Of a DNA stretch of 64,000 bases, positions 1-12,215 are shown in pieces. The stretch is from Agriotes lineatus (taxonomy: Eukaryota; Arthropoda; Insecta; Coleoptera; Elateridae), in NCBI GenBank assembly GCA_940337035.1, contig CALNHX010007494.1, positions 1 through 64,000 on the forward strand, read 5' to 3'. Made by a program: the position numbers and the translations under genes. A model generated the notes under the pieces. It did no database searches. It was given only the letters and a program-made list of their open reading frames with translations, and was not told the DNA's origin. Position 1 is the stretch's first letter, and each line of letters starts with the position of its first letter.

Positions 1-328
1 TGGAACTTCTGCGTGTTGGGGGTCCCTCCGGTAACCAGTCAACTTGAAGCGTACCTGTGGCCGTGCCTTCCTGGGAAGGGGTACGGGGTTGTAGGGACCA
101 GCCATCCCGAAGCTTGGGTGGCTGGAAGCCGGGGGACACTTCCAGGGCGCGGGAGGAATGGATATGGACGCTCGGCCCCACACCAGCGCGGACCCTGCTG
201 TGGGGATTCTATAGGCCGTTCAGCACGAACGTGCAGCGGAAAAGAAGCATAAAGAGATATATAGAGCAAATCGTTGTGTGTGATCTGGTGAACAAGGGGC
301 TGGCTACCCCAAAATAAGTATCGAAAAT

Positions 329-2715
329 ATGGAGAAAGATAAACAGCAAAACGAAAGAATGGCAGAGAGCGAAAGCGAGATGATGGATAAGGGAAAAGAA
401 TTTGTAGACTTAGACGAAAATGGCAGTGGATGGGAGCCTAACGCGAAATTCTCTAGTATGGAGATGGATCCGTCTTTCAACCCTTTCCTACGGAGGAACT
501 CCAGAATGCATTCTCCGATAACGACAATAAACGAGGTGAAAGAAACTGAACAAACGGAAGAAACATCTGAAATAAATAGTATAAGTGATCAAACAGAGCA
601 AGGTCATGAAACGGAAGATGAGGTATTTTTGGGAAATAAAATAGATAACGAGGAATTGATACAGGAAAGCAGGTTAACTAAAAGGAGCAGGGAATTTAAA
701 ACCCCCGAATCGGGTGCCGTGCATAAAAAGGGGAGAATTAGCGATTATATGATACTCAAGGATAAGGTGGCAGGGAAAGATGTCAGAAACATGGAAGACA
801 TGGAAGACAGTATCGAAAAAACCAAGCGTAAATACAATGATTATTTATCAAACATACTACACTATGTTGATCAGCTGGACAAGGTAGTAACTGAAAAAAT
901 AAACACGAAAAAAGAGATAAAAGGAATTAGGACAAAATTAAAAAGGTACACAGATAAACTGGTCAAAGCAGAGATAATGGAAACGACGACAACTATTATA
1001 GAGAAAATGAAATCAACAATTGTAGGTCAGAAAGCGAATAAAAATAACGGATAACCAGAAATAGTAGGGAGAAACACCCAAGCAGTACAGTGTAACCCGG
1101 AAATGATACTAGAGACATTAAAGAATCCCAAATATATGAATATGATAAAATCATGGGACAGTCAAAGGTGAGAGAGAGTGGAAGGACCTAAGGGAAATAA
1201 TTGACCTCACATGGCAAGAGAAGTGCTATCAAAACACGAAAATCGCTTATGGGGTAGACACAATAAGAGAATATAAGACTGACAGCGCTATAATCATAGA
1301 TCCGAAATCTTCAATAGAGGGTGAAGTTTTACAAATAATAAGAGATATATACCCAGAGGCAGCTATACTTTTTAAGGAGGATCTCGAGAAAATAGAATAC
1401 TTAAAGAAGAATACGGAAGTGACAACGAGTAAAGGGGGTAAGGAAGGGAGAACAAATACCTTGTACATTCTACCGATTCCTTCGAGGTCCAAGGATAACT
1501 TGCTGGATGCGGAACAACTCTTCGAATTGCTAACACCCGTATTCATAGTCGTTCGCCAGCGGATCGCCGGCGACTCGCCGGAGTTTCGTTATGATAGTAT
1601 GTTGGCGGCACTGTACTTCTATGTCAAATTCGAGGTGATCAGGTTAGGACAGAAACTGACACAAAATCTAACCCGCTAACCTCGAATTTGACATAGACGT
1701 ACAGTGCCGCCAACATACTATTCATAACGAAACTCTGGCGAGTCGCCGGCGATCCGCTGGCGAACGACTATGAATACGGGCGTAAGAGATTTCAAGAAGG
1801 AATTAGAAACCATGATTCGACAGCTATTAATCTTATTATGGGTGAAAACCTGAAGATGAATATTTGAGGAAATGCGTGGAATTCAATTTTAATAGTACAA
1901 ACAAACAATTTACCGTGGTCGACAATAAAAGGTGAACAAAAAAGCACCGAAACTGATAAATGATGGAAATAAAAACTGGCCGAAGTTAAATGACAGAAAT
2001 AAAAACTGGCCAAAGCTAAAGGAAGAGACAGAGAAAAATTATTGTTAAAACCGGAGGGAAAAACTACGCAGACGTTCTCAGGGATATGAGACAGAATACA
2101 TACATGGTGAAACTGGGGGTTCAAGTCAAGAATATAAGAAAAACAGCTCAAGGCGACGTCTTACTGGAGATTAAAGGAGGTGAGGGAAAAGCGCTAGCGG
2201 TTAAGGGAGCTATAGAAACCAGTAGTAGTGGGAACAAGGTAGAAATTAAAAAAGACACTACGGTGGTGCATATTGGGGACATCGAAGCTGACATTGAAAA
2301 AGAAGAAATAGTGGAAGCAATCCTTAAAAGATTTAGGGGAGCGGCGAAAGAAAATATTAAGATAATATCTTTAAGACCGAACCATATCGGAAACAAAAAC
2401 GCTACGGTTGCGATTAAAAGTATCCTGGCCAGAGAACTGAATAAAGATGGTTATATAACTATTGGATGGGTGCCCTGTAAAGTAAGAAGCAGAGTGAATA
2501 TAATGAGATGCTACAAATGCCTGGAATTTGGTCACCGAACAGCGGCATGCAGCGGTACGGATAGATCCGAACAGTGTATAAACTGCGGGATAGAAGGACA
2601 TAGAGCTAAGGAATGTAAAAACGAGAGATTCTGTACCAGTTGTAACGCTCCGGGACATAGGGCAGATCAAACGAGATGTCCGCATTTTAGGAAAATTAAT
2701 AGAGGAGAGAGCTAA
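329..2715 (+). pseudogene. R1-clade ORF1 (gag-like, nucleic-acid binding), interrupted
   Basis: ORF1 proteins of R1 elements coat the RNA and carry it to the chromosome. The first open stretch (329-1,054, 241 codons) is a highly charged, acidic and lysine-rich N-terminal region with predicted coiled-coil character and no enzymatic motif. The frame then breaks, a palindromic MITE occupies 1,534-1,782, and the frame is open again from 2,086 to 2,715. That last block ends with three CCHC zinc knuckles (CYKCLEFGH..., CINCGIEGH..., CTSCNAPGH...), diagnostic of this family. The stop at 2,713-2,715 precedes the ORF2 ATG by about 40 bases. The combination of MITE and frameshifts makes it a pseudogene. 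Confidence 0.82.
1534..1782. mobile_element. Palindromic MITE inside R1 ORF1 (TAA target duplication)
   Basis: The 249-bp segment is almost a full inverted repeat. The left end reads CACCCGTATTCATAGTCGTT and the right end is its complement with one change (CG for CA at the tip). It is flanked by TAA at 1,531-1,533 and 1,783-1,785, which suits a 3-bp TWA duplication as in PIF/Harbinger, though this is inference. The inner part contains GTCAAATTCGAGGT and its complement around a short spacer, shared with another MITE at 44,829-45,075 that has different ends. Confidence 0.8.
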
Positions 2716-2756
2716 AGCTACGTCTACGAAGATAGGGTACAGGAATCGTAGCCAAT

Positions 2757-5458
2757 ATGCGAGTTGTGCAGATTAACTTCGGGAGGGCCTGGGCTGCACA
2801 CGATGCAGTCCAAGCAGCTGCAGAACGGTGGAACACCGACATTATATTTTACCAGGAGCCAAATAAGACATTGGTGGCAAATAAACGACTAGTACACGAT
2901 CTAGGTTAGACGTGGCAATGTATGTAAGGAATAAAAAAGTTGGTATTCAAACACACTACGCAAAAAAATGGATACATAAAAGTTGAATTTAAGGACTGGA
3001 CAATATACAACTGCTATTTTTCACCTAATGCACCTCTTCAGGATTTTAAGACGTTTATCGACGAAATCATGGGAGATGTGAGGGACAGTAAAAGAGAAGC
3101 CTTAATTATCGGTGATTTAAATGCGAAGTCTACACTTTGGGGCTCGCCCGTAGTAGATAGGAGAGGGGATTATATCGCGGAATGGATGGGATCGTTAAAT
3201 ATATCGGCTGAGTAAAGCCGACTTTCGTAAGGAGAAGTAGTTTATCCTTCATAGACATTACAATTGCCACGTCAAAACTGGCAAGCATTATAGCAGAGTG
3301 GGAAGTGGCAGAAGAAGAATCTCTGGGCCTACATAGGTTTATATGTTTTACGATCAAGGGTAACAAAGCTAGGGCGTCATCTAGATTCAAATACGCAGTA
3401 ACGCTCAATAAAAGCATTTTTAGGGAAGCTCTCCTCACAATGATACAGAACCAAAATTTAAACCTCGGTAATGTTACAGAGATTATTAAATCAGTACAAG
3501 AATTTTCCAGCAGGAAGCTCGCAACAGGACTTAGGGCAAGACAGCCCTACTGGTGGAATGAGGAAATAGCGGACAAGCGTCAAGAATGCAATAGAATTCG
3601 TAGGTGGCTGACAAGAGCCAGAGGGCGTGGAACTGACATTGTTTGGCTGGAGAATCTTGAAGAGCAATATAGGATCGCAAAAAAAGAATATAAAACTACT
3701 ATAAACAGATGTAAGATATCACACTGGAAGACCGTCTACGACGAGCTCGACAATGATATCCAATCCATTCCAGACAGTGTGCTAGAGATAATGAACAACC
3801 TCTTAGAAGGTCAAAGTTTTCCGAACATGTGGAAAAAAGCTACGGTATGTCTCATTCCAAAAGGCACTATACAACAGCAGGATGGTACGAGAAAGTATAG
3901 ACCAATATGCTTATTGGATACTATGGGCAAATTATATGAAACAATGGTCAAGCACAGGTTGGAAGCCGAACTAGAAGCCAAAAACGGCATCTCAGATTTT
4001 CAATTTGGTTTTAGAAGCAAACGATCTACCATTAATGCCATTGAACGAGTGGTTGCGTTGGCTACCGATAGCAGAATGAAATGGGGAGCCATAATCTTAA
4101 TTGATATTAAAAATGCATTAAACACAGCGACCTGCAGCAAAATCATTAATAGGCTGACGGAGATAGGTATCAGTGAATATTTGGTCAACGTGATAGATAG
4201 TTACCTAAATGATAGAGTGATTTCCAAAGGCAAGGCGACGATGCATGTGACGCAGGGGGTGCCACAGGGCTCTGTTTTGGGTCCAACATTGTGGAATGTC
4301 CTCTATGATACTGTATTACGGTTACCAATTCCCGAGGGCTGCGCTACAACAGCATATGCGGACGACTTGGCCCTTACAGTAACGGCCACGGACGAGGAAT
4401 CCCTGATGGAGGATGCAAACGAGTCTCTAGAGGCCATTGAAAAATGGATGAAAAATAACGGCCTTACAATGGCAACTAATAAAACAGAGGCGGTAATTAT
4501 CCAGGGATCAAGGAAACGAGAGGAAATAACCTTTAAAGTGGGCGAGAATATTATAAGACCTGCCAGGCATGTAAAGTATCTGGGGGTTTGGCTAGACGAG
4601 AAACTCAGCTTTAGAGAACACGTGAAGCAAATCATAAAGAAAGCCGAAAGACGGGTGACAGCGCTGACTAAAATAATGCCTAACATCAGCGGATTGGGTA
4701 GTTATAAAAGAACTATGCTAAATGGAGTGGTACAATCCACAATAACTTATGGGGCACCTATATGGCACGATATACTGCGATACGAGAAGTATAAGAAAAT
4801 GCTGACGAGCCTTCAGAGAAAAATGCTACTATGTCTGGCTAGCGCATACAGAACGACGTCAGCCGAGGCGTTATTTGTTATCACAGGGGTTACATCAATT
4901 GACCTCCTAATTAAAGAGAGAGCATATGCATATAAGACCAGAAACGGCAATGGCAGGGAAGAAGAGGCAGCCATTCAGTGAAGAGCCGATACCGTGACCG
5001 AATGGCAGAGGAGATGGGACAATAACACGCAAGTAGCACAGTGGACAAAAAGACTTATACCACAGATTGACATATGGATACGGTGCAAATTCCGGAAAAC
5101 TGACTACTTTATGACCCAATTTCTTACAGGCCACGGGTCATTTAAAACATATACCCACCGAATCGGTAAATCAGAAACGGAAAATTGCATATACTGCGGT
5201 CAAATTGATACAGCGGAGCATACGGTGATGACTTGTGATAAGTGGCAGAGAGAGCGGTCACAGCTATACATAGAACTTGGAAGGAACTTAACCGTACATA
5301 ACATAATTGAGACAATGACACAAACACTAGAAAACTGGAGAAAAATACATCAATTTATAAGAACCGTTATGAGTAAAAAAAAGCGGAAGAACGTAGACTC
5401 CAGGGCCTTTAGTCAAGAAATCAAAGAATGTATGAAAGCTACTGATAGTTGGAACTGA
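2757..5458 (+). pseudogene. R1-clade ORF2: AP endonuclease + reverse transcriptase, broken
   Basis: ORF2 nicks the target and copies the element RNA in place. It opens at the ATG at 2,757 with an endonuclease start (MRVVQINFGRAW). A frameshift follows, then GDLNAKSTLWGSP and DRRGDYI (2,940-3,215) cover the middle of the endonuclease. The reverse transcriptase is open from 3,305 to 4,981: PKG...YRPICLLDTMGKL, a motif-A line IDIKNALN (about 4,100), GVPQGSVLGP (about 4,258) and YADD (about 4,353). The expected segment before SIPDSVLEI is missing, suggesting an internal deletion. After a stop at 4,981 a shifted frame (4,994-5,458) carries CIYCGQIDTAEHTVMTC, the R1-type C-terminal CCHC. Not functional as it stands. 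Confidence 0.85.
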
Positions 5459-5618
5459 GTTACCTGACTGCCAGATGCACCTGATGTATGGTACACACAA
5501 CCTTTCCGGGTGCCTTATACGTGGCAAAATGGGGGAGTTTTAGCAGGTAAGAATCCTGCACGCCAACACGTACGGGCGTATTGGTGTCTTAAGAAGATTT
5601 CTCCTCCGAAAAAAAGGT

Positions 5619-6073
5619 GCGACGTTACTGTAGAAGTCTACAACAAGATACCCAAGAGTGAAATAATTAGTGATGCCAAACGGGAAAGTGCAGAGAAGTG
5701 GGAAAGTGAGTGGAACAATACAGAAAAAGGAAAAGTGACAAAAGAGTTCTATCCAACAGTATCCGCAAGATTAAAATACCCGCCTAAAGTGAACCCTAAT
5801 TTTACTGTGCTAGTGACCGACCATGGACAACTGCGAAGCTATTTGTACCGTTTTAAAATTTTAGACAGTGCTCGATGTCCGTGTGATACTGATGATCAGA
5901 CTGTAGATCATCTGGTTTATAACTGTGAAATTTTAAAAGTGCAGCGACGAATATTACGACATAGCATACTGATCAAGGGCGGCGACTGGCCCGTAAATAA
6001 AAAATTACTTGTAAATACCTACCTAAGAGAATTTAACTTATTTGTCAAAAATATAGACTGGGACAAATTATAA
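5619..6073 (+). pseudogene. LINE polyprotein C-terminus with CCHC-like motif
   Basis: About 150 residues are open. They read as the region after RNase H in I/R1-type LINE polyproteins: a KWESEWNNTEKGKVTKEFYP stretch, a TDHGQLRSYLYRFKI stretch, and CPCDTDDQTVDHLVYNC (about 5,875-5,928), a CxC-H-C zinc-binding-like motif. It ends VKNIDWDKL*, a typical terminus of this group. No catalytic domain is left. It is joined in frame by chance to the end of the R1 3' UTR, so upstream codons (5,510-5,618) are not part of the protein. Confidence 0.72.
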
Positions 6074-6082
6074 AATAGTATA

Positions 6083-6835
6083 CCGTCTGTTCTATTAAAA
6101 GGGCCCCGACTTCTAGCTACTTTATTATTTATTTTAGACCCAATATACCTTATATCAAATCAAATGGCACATAAAAACCTACATTTTAACACTATCAAAA
6201 AAAATTTATCTTCAATTGTTTCAGAGTGGTGACGTCACATGCGATTTTTTTAAATGACACTGTATATATTTTTTTACATTTTCTGGTAGAGGTTTTTTTT
6301 CTCTTTTCAACAATATAAATATTTTATGCCCTTACATAAGAAAATTTTCGAGAAAAATTAAAAAACTTTTTTATCGGTGGGAGGCCACCATACAAAACTA
6401 TAAACAAAAGTGTAACTCAGAAAAACAAAACAATAAACACTTTAGATTATTCTGAAATCTGACAGTTAAAGCGTTTGGCTACTATTTGTTTTGTTTTTCT
6501 AAGTTACACTTTTGTTTACAGTTTTGTATCATGGCCTCCCACTGTGAAAAAGTTTTTGTAATTTTTCACGAAAATTTTTTTATGCAAGTGCATGAAATAT
6601 TTATATTGTTGAAAAGAGAAAAAAACCTCTACCAGAAAATGTCAAAAAATATATACAGTGTCATTTAAAAAAATTGCACGTGACGTCACCACTCTGAAAC
6701 AATTGAAGATAAAAATTTGTTTATTGTGTTAAAATGTAGGTTTTTATGTGTCATTTGATTTGATATAAGGTTTATTGGGTCTAAAATAAATAATAAAGTA
6801 GCTAGAAGGCGGGGCCTTTTTTATAGAACAGACTG
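6083..6835. mobile_element. Long-TIR MITE inserted in LINE 3' UTR (TA duplication)
   Basis: Arms of roughly 340-370 bp face each other around a short centre near 6,450. The left end reads CCGTCTGTTCTATTAAAAGG; the right end is the complement, CAGTCTGTTCTAT, read from 6,835. TA flanks both ends, consistent with a Tc1/mariner-type insertion. No transposase coding is present. The two arms differ by small indels, so this is not a recent copy. Confidence 0.78.
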
Positions 6836-7332
6836 TATATATATAGGAATAGAAAATATAAATACATATGTATCATATATACTTATACTTTAGTTACTAG
6901 GAATAGCTTTAGTTTAATCAGAACATTAAAATAATACAACTAACTTGTTTCTAAGCAGCGCACAACATATTTCTTTTTGTAAAACAATGTAAAATGCTAA
7001 TACTGGAAAAGGTCTAAAATATGCATACATGTTTAGGTTAGTACGAGATAGGTTTATTGGGTCTAAAATAAATAATAAAGTAGCTAGAAGGCGGGGCCTT
7101 TTTTATAGAACAGACTGTATATATATAGGAATAGAAAATATAAATACATATGTATCATATATACTTATACTTTAGTTACTAGGAATAGCTTTAGTTTAAT
7201 CAGAACATTAAAATAATACAACTAACTTGTTTCTAAGCAGCGCACAACATATTTCTTTTTGTAAAACAATGTAAAATGCTAATACTGGAAAAGGTCTAAA
7301 ATATGCATACATGTTTAGGTTAGTACGAGATA
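6769..7332. repeat. 282-bp direct tandem duplication, two identical copies
   Basis: 6,769-7,050 is repeated at 7,051-7,332 with no difference that I can find by eye. The unit contains the right end of the preceding MITE plus LINE 3' UTR. Identity this high in an otherwise decayed stretch means either a very recent duplication or an assembly artefact. Confidence 0.88.
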
Positions 7333-7604
7333 GTTTTAGTTTAGATTCAGTTGTAGGTAACAATCAGTTACACATAACTTCTTAAAAGAATTTAATATAA
7401 TTGTTAGAAAATAAAAAGTTATAAGTAGTTAAGTTACTAGGAATTAGACATAGTTTTCATATAATCAGAGAAGTAAATTAGAGCAGATAGTTTTAGTATA
7501 GTTTTTAAACATATAAAATGTAAGATTTAAAAACGAATGTTCCATATAGGCATATAGTATTACATATGTAATGGAATATGCAGAATAAATGAGTTAAAAA
7601 AAAA

Positions 7605-9052
7605 GACAGACAGATAGACAGACAGACAGACAGACAGACACACAGACAGACAGACAGACAGACAGGCAGATAAATAGACAGGCAGATAGAAAGACAGACA
7701 CACAGATAGACAGACAGACAGATGGGCAGACAGACAGATAGACCGATAGACAGACAGACATATAGACGCCAGACACGGACGAAGTTGGGAAAACCTGATT
7801 TCCGTCATCTAGCGACACTGAAACGTGAAGATCGAAGAAATTTTAGAAAATAATTTTTGAAGGTTACAATTCCTAGTTCTTTAGTGGAGGGAACTGAAAA
7901 ATAAAATGGGACGTTATGCATTATCCCCCATATACTGACTACCATTTGTTTGAACCACGGAAAGACTTTTTAGGCAGTCAGAAATTTAAGACCACTGTGC
8001 AGGTCATTACAGCTGCGCATACTGCAACCAAAAACCATCTTTGTATGTGGCATTCAGAAGCTTCCAGAACGTGAGCATGGCAGTCGACGGACCTACGTTG
8101 AAAAATAATATTCTGTGTATTTCATTGCAAGGCTAAAGATCTGTAAAGGACATCTATCCTCTAGCTAAATATCGTCTCTATCCAACAAATACTTTTTGAA
8201 CTACGCCACGAACAGAGAGACACACAAACATACAGACAGACAGAGGAACGCACAGAAAGACATATGTACCGACAGGCAGACAGATAGACAAACAGACAGA
8301 AAGACAGACAGACAGACAAATAGACAGACTGATAGAAAGACAGACAGGCAGAGAGACAGACAGACAGATAGGCAGACAGACAGATAGGCAGACAGACAGA
8401 TAGACCGATAGACAGACAGACATATAGACAGACACGCCAACACACGGACGGAATTGGGAAAACCTGTTTTTCATCATCTAGCGACACTAAAACGTAAAGA
8501 TTGAAGAAATTTTGGAAAATAATTTTGAAGGTTACAATGCCTACTTTAGTGGAGGGAACTGAAAAATAAAATGGGACGTTATGCGTTATCCCCCATATAC
8601 TGACTACCATTTGTTTGAACCACGGAAAGACTTTTTAGGCAGTCAGAAATTTAAGACCACTGTGCAGGTCATTACAGCTGCACATAGTGTAACCAAAAAC
8701 CTTCTTTGAATGTGGCATTCACAAGCTTCCAGAACGTGAGCATGGCAGTCGACGGACCTACTTTGAAAAATAATATTCTGTGTATTTTCATTGCAAGGCT
8801 AAAGATCTGTAAAGGACATCTATCCTCTCGCTAAATATCGTCTCTGTCCAACAAATACTTGTTGTACTACACCATGAAAAGAGAGACAGACAAACATACA
8901 GACAGATAGAGGAACGCATAGAAAGACATATATGTACAGACAGAGAGACAGATAGACAGACAGAGAGACAGATAGACAGACAGACAAACAGATAGACAGA
9001 CAAAGAGATAGACAGACAGACGGATAGACAGACAGACAAACAGACGGGCGGA
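7605..9052. repeat. GACA/GATA microsatellite blocks in a two-copy ~669-bp tandem unit
   Basis: Three imperfect (GACA)n blocks with GATA and GACC variants lie at about 7,605-7,765, 8,215-8,440 and 8,880-9,045. The spacers 7,785-8,215 and 8,454-8,880 are clear copies of each other, sharing CTAGCGACACT, GGGACGTTATGC, CAGTCGACGGACCTAC and more, about 669 bp apart. This is one repeat unit of microsatellite plus unique spacer, duplicated in tandem. The microsatellites produce long serine/cysteine/leucine-rich reading frames on the minus strand which are not genes. Confidence 0.85.
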
Positions 9053-9169
9053 ATTGAGAAAAAGCGAATACAATACTTCCTTTGCCTTAGACGAGAAGAG
9101 TAATCAAGATATTTTTGTTCATATTTGACTTGTATATTCAATTAAAGTTCCTTCTTTTTTCTGTTAATA

Positions 9170-9420
9170 TAGGCTGAGAGCCTGTTACTACCACAATAAG
9201 TGCAGTTTCATAAACCATCTTCGACCGCATCCCGGGCAGGTGGATAGCCTAACCCGTTGAATTTGTGGAAGGATTGTCCTTTCAAAAGGGTCACGACCAG
9301 CAAAGATGTTTGTATGGTGACTGACGAGCGTACGACATAACCACGGCCCGGGTATGAAGTTCGAACTCACTACCTACCGACTGGAAACACAAACGCTTTA
9401 CTAGCTGGCCAACTGGTCTC
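9170..9420 (-). mobile_element. tRNA-derived SINE
   Basis: Read on the minus strand it begins about 9,418 with a tRNA-like head: A-box-like TTGGCCAGCTAGTAAAG followed about 45 bases on by a B-box GAGTTCGAACTTC. A GC-richer body of about 160 bp follows (CCCGGGCCGTGG, CTGCCCGGGATGCGG). These two boxes form an internal RNA polymerase III promoter. The cloverleaf is imperfect and a body is attached, so it is a SINE rather than a tRNA gene. I found no clean target-site duplication. Confidence 0.72.
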
Positions 9421-10719
9421 TTCAAATTGTCATTTATTAAAGTTTTACTATATAAATTTATATTCCTGCAATAGTTGCGATTTTTGTAATACAGTATTTG
9501 TTAACGTCTGGTTGTTACTTTCAACGTTTGCTTATTATGCTATTTCTTTAATGTCTTTAGTAGCTTTTGCATTTCCTGCAATATCGTCCTCTAACAGAAA
9601 TTAATCTGAACTGACTTGATGGACATAGAGGTGCAATTCCAACATCAAACTGTGGTAGGTATAATTTGCTATCCATGGTCACAGATTTTGAAAGCATTTT
9701 TGGTGTAATTAAATCCTGGGTTTAATCAGTCTAACATCTACTATAATTTCGAAAAGGAAACGTAATTTAACCAAGACGACTAATGATACGCTGTTCGTCA
9801 CGATCACATTCGTTAGCAAGTACATCGCGTTATTTAGGAATCATATTAGTCCCAATTTTGAATGCGTAATTAATAGCTCTGCATCGCAATAACTGTAAGC
9901 GATTTGCTCATCTTTAATTTTGTGATTACATCAGTAGAGGTTTTTCTGACACATAATGAGCAATTTTAGAAATTAAAATTGAGTTCATCGCAGAAACCAT
10001 TTACACCTTGTCAGTATCATATGAAATGTTGAATAGGTTCCGAAAAACTACACAATTTGTAATTGTAAACACTTAATTAGTTGATAGAAAACCTTCAAAG
10101 CTCTTGCGTACAGAACTTTAAATTTTTTTTAACATATTAATTTTAATATCCCATTACTGAATATTTTTACCTTAACAAAGCTTTTGCAAATTGTGAATTT
10201 AGTTATGAAAGCTTCAAGATATGGTTTTGGGAAAACCCCTTTCAATTTTTTAAAAAAGAAAGCATATCGAATCGTTTTCTGCATTTATAGTTAAGATAAA
10301 AATGCTGTCTATTTACATAGGTATAAGCAAAAAGTATCCTGCTTAAATTTATTTTTACACGAAAGAAAAGGTTAAAAAGTCTCTTTTAATGTTTTAGTAA
10401 AATATGTTGAAATTTTCGAAATTCTTGTTTGTATTATTCATATTTAAATGGATCCTGGGCCCACATAAATACTGGTTTTAACAAAAAAATTTCTACTTTC
10501 GCCTTCGAAGCTCCCTATCTTGAAATGTAAATTTTTATAACAATTTTATTTAGCTATAGTTACTTTTGGTGCAAGCAAAGCTTTTCTATACTTGTGAAAA
10601 AGTTGGTGAAGGAATAAGTTATTGTAAATACAATGCCTAAAGGATTCTATAGGTGAAGGTGACAACAAGAATCTTAATAAATTGAACTAGAATTAGGGCA
10701 CAATAAGGTAATAGAACAT
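9421..10719. other. AT-rich stretch, nothing recognised
   Basis: No open frame of note, no family motif and no strong repeat structure was seen here. Confidence 0.6.
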
Positions 10720-10839
10720 TGTGTATCTAGGACGACAAGCGTAACATTCCTAGACGATTGTGAATATTGTTGGGCGAGGAGAATGTCGAGCCCAGCAACA
10801 CAGGAGTCTGGGAATGTTGCTTTTTGTCCAAGATACACA
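10720..10839. repeat. 120-bp imperfect palindrome
   Basis: The left arm starts TGTGTATCTAGGACGACAAG. The right arm is its complement with small indels and ends CCAAGATACACA. The inner arms close as GGGC...GCCC around GAGGAGAATGTCGA. No transposase or target duplication is seen. One of several palindromes in the window, although its loop differs from the shared loop class. Confidence 0.75.
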
Positions 10840-12215
10840 TACTATTTTTCCGCCAATCGATACGAGTAATTAAAAAAAAATAAGAAATAGTACTCGAATA
10901 TTCCCTGCCGGGAATATTATTCCTGTACAGTTTTATTGTAAATTACCTACCAACGGCTGATGTAATGAAATGTTTGACTTTGCTCAACAAAATTTTTTCA
11001 ATAATGTGTCAGTTGTAGTACGATTGGCGGAAATAGATATTTATGCATTAAGAGAAATATCAGTATGTTTTTTCTATGAGGTTGACACGGTTACAGTAAG
11101 TAAACCGAAGGTAAAGAACGTGAATGTCTCCTGTGGTGCATACAATATTTTCTTTACTAGCATATTAGTAAGAATAGTATGAAATTTCAAAATGTCATAA
11201 TGACATTTAAAATTAGAATATGTAAGTAACATCAAGGATTGCCTCATTGTATGATTGCTAAAAAGTTATTTGTAGTTGCATGGTTACCACGAGTTTGAGG
11301 GAGAAGTCCTTTGGGAGTTATGAGTAGCTTTACATATTTTGTTTCTATGACGAAAATGTACAATATCATGTTGCTAGTAAATAAAAATATGTTTTGGCCT
11401 CGTGACATCTAAACAACACATTCATGCACAGTTGACGTCCACCGTAACTACGATTTTATAGTTAGTTAGTGCTTTGTCACACCGCGGTGCGGTAAAATGA
11501 CTAGAAAATTTTTATCTTTCAGAAACCCTTAAATAAAAAGTTGCTTTGTAGTAATAACGGGTGTTAGCAGAAACGCTAGCTACGTATTTTATCGTTCAGT
11601 TGCTTTTAGGAGAAATACAGAAAATTAATATTTACGACTTTGAATTTTGACGTTTCAAAGTGTCGACTACAACACTTACTGATGGCAGCTTGCTTGATGG
11701 CTTGATATTCGAAAGCGAAGTCATAAATTTATAGAAAATGTTAAAAAAATATATGTCGGCCAAAAAATTTAATACAATACTGGGTGCGTTAGGCATTTTA
11801 CAGCGCTCGGTTTTATTGAAGCACTCCGCTTCGCGTCGTGCTCGCGCTGTAAAATGCGACCTACCGCACTAGCGATGTAAATAACTATTCTAACTTGCTT
11901 TAAAGATTATCATACGTAAAGTTAATAGCATTGAAATGAATAGTCGCAATTGCCGCGCTTCTTTAAAAAATCCCGCAAAATTTAATTATTATATTGTGTG
12001 CAGCAATATATAATTTAGTGGCCCGTTTTCAATAGAAGTATAATAAACAATAAGCGAAATTTAATTTAAAAAAATATTAATAATTTGTCTTTTGATTTTT
12101 GCACCATAGACTACTGAACTCTGATAAAGGCATTGGTAAGCATTTACCTCTTCATGTTAATTACCCTGTATTTTGTTTTTTTACAAGGTAACACTATATT
12201 TGATTGCATTTGATA
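10840..12215. other. AT-rich DNA with one palindrome, otherwise nothing recognised
   Basis: Apart from the palindrome at 11,784-11,869 I see no coding or structural signal. The small open frame at 10,970-11,182 has no recognisable motif and is not called. Confidence 0.55.
11784..11869. repeat. Palindrome with GC-rich loop (shared loop class)
   Basis: The arms pair GTGCGTTAGGCATTTTACAG with CTGTAAAATGCGACCTACCGCAC. The loop region 11,821-11,842 reads GCAC-TCCGCTTCGCGTC-GTGC, where the outer four bases pair with each other. The same loop architecture recurs at 23.05, 24.71, 25.27 and 47.80 kb. Confidence 0.8.

Larger units (their letters stand above)
1..5618 (+). mobile_element. R1-clade non-LTR retrotransposon, near full length, inactive
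   Basis: The order 5' leader, gag-like ORF1 with three CCHC knuckles, AP endonuclease, reverse transcriptase, C-terminal CCHC and a short 3' UTR ending in an A run is the classic R1-clade layout. The 3' UTR, about 5,500-5,618, has the R1-type run GGGGGAGTTTTAGCAGGTAA followed by a TTGGTGTCTT stretch and ends CCGAAAAAAA. It stops inside the coding region of a different LINE that continues at 5,619, so I infer it inserted there. Both ORFs are broken by stops, frameshifts and a MITE. The 5' end lies at or beyond the window edge, so a target-site duplication cannot be checked. Confidence 0.85.
5619..7604 (+). mobile_element. Second non-LTR element, 3' part with 3' UTR and poly-A
   Basis: Immediately after the R1 poly-A, a coding tail of another LINE begins and runs to a stop at 6,073. 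Its 3' UTR, rich in GTTACTAGGAAT-type phrases, is split by a MITE at 6,083-6,835 and continues to an A run at about 7,594-7,604. The GACA microsatellite starts straight after. The missing 5' part presumably lies beyond the R1 insertion, outside the window. Confidence 0.7.

Noticed and set aside
7560..9141. Several minus-strand frames of 68-149 codons rich in Cys, Leu and Ser
   Set aside because: They are translations of the GACA/TGTC microsatellite and have no independent support.
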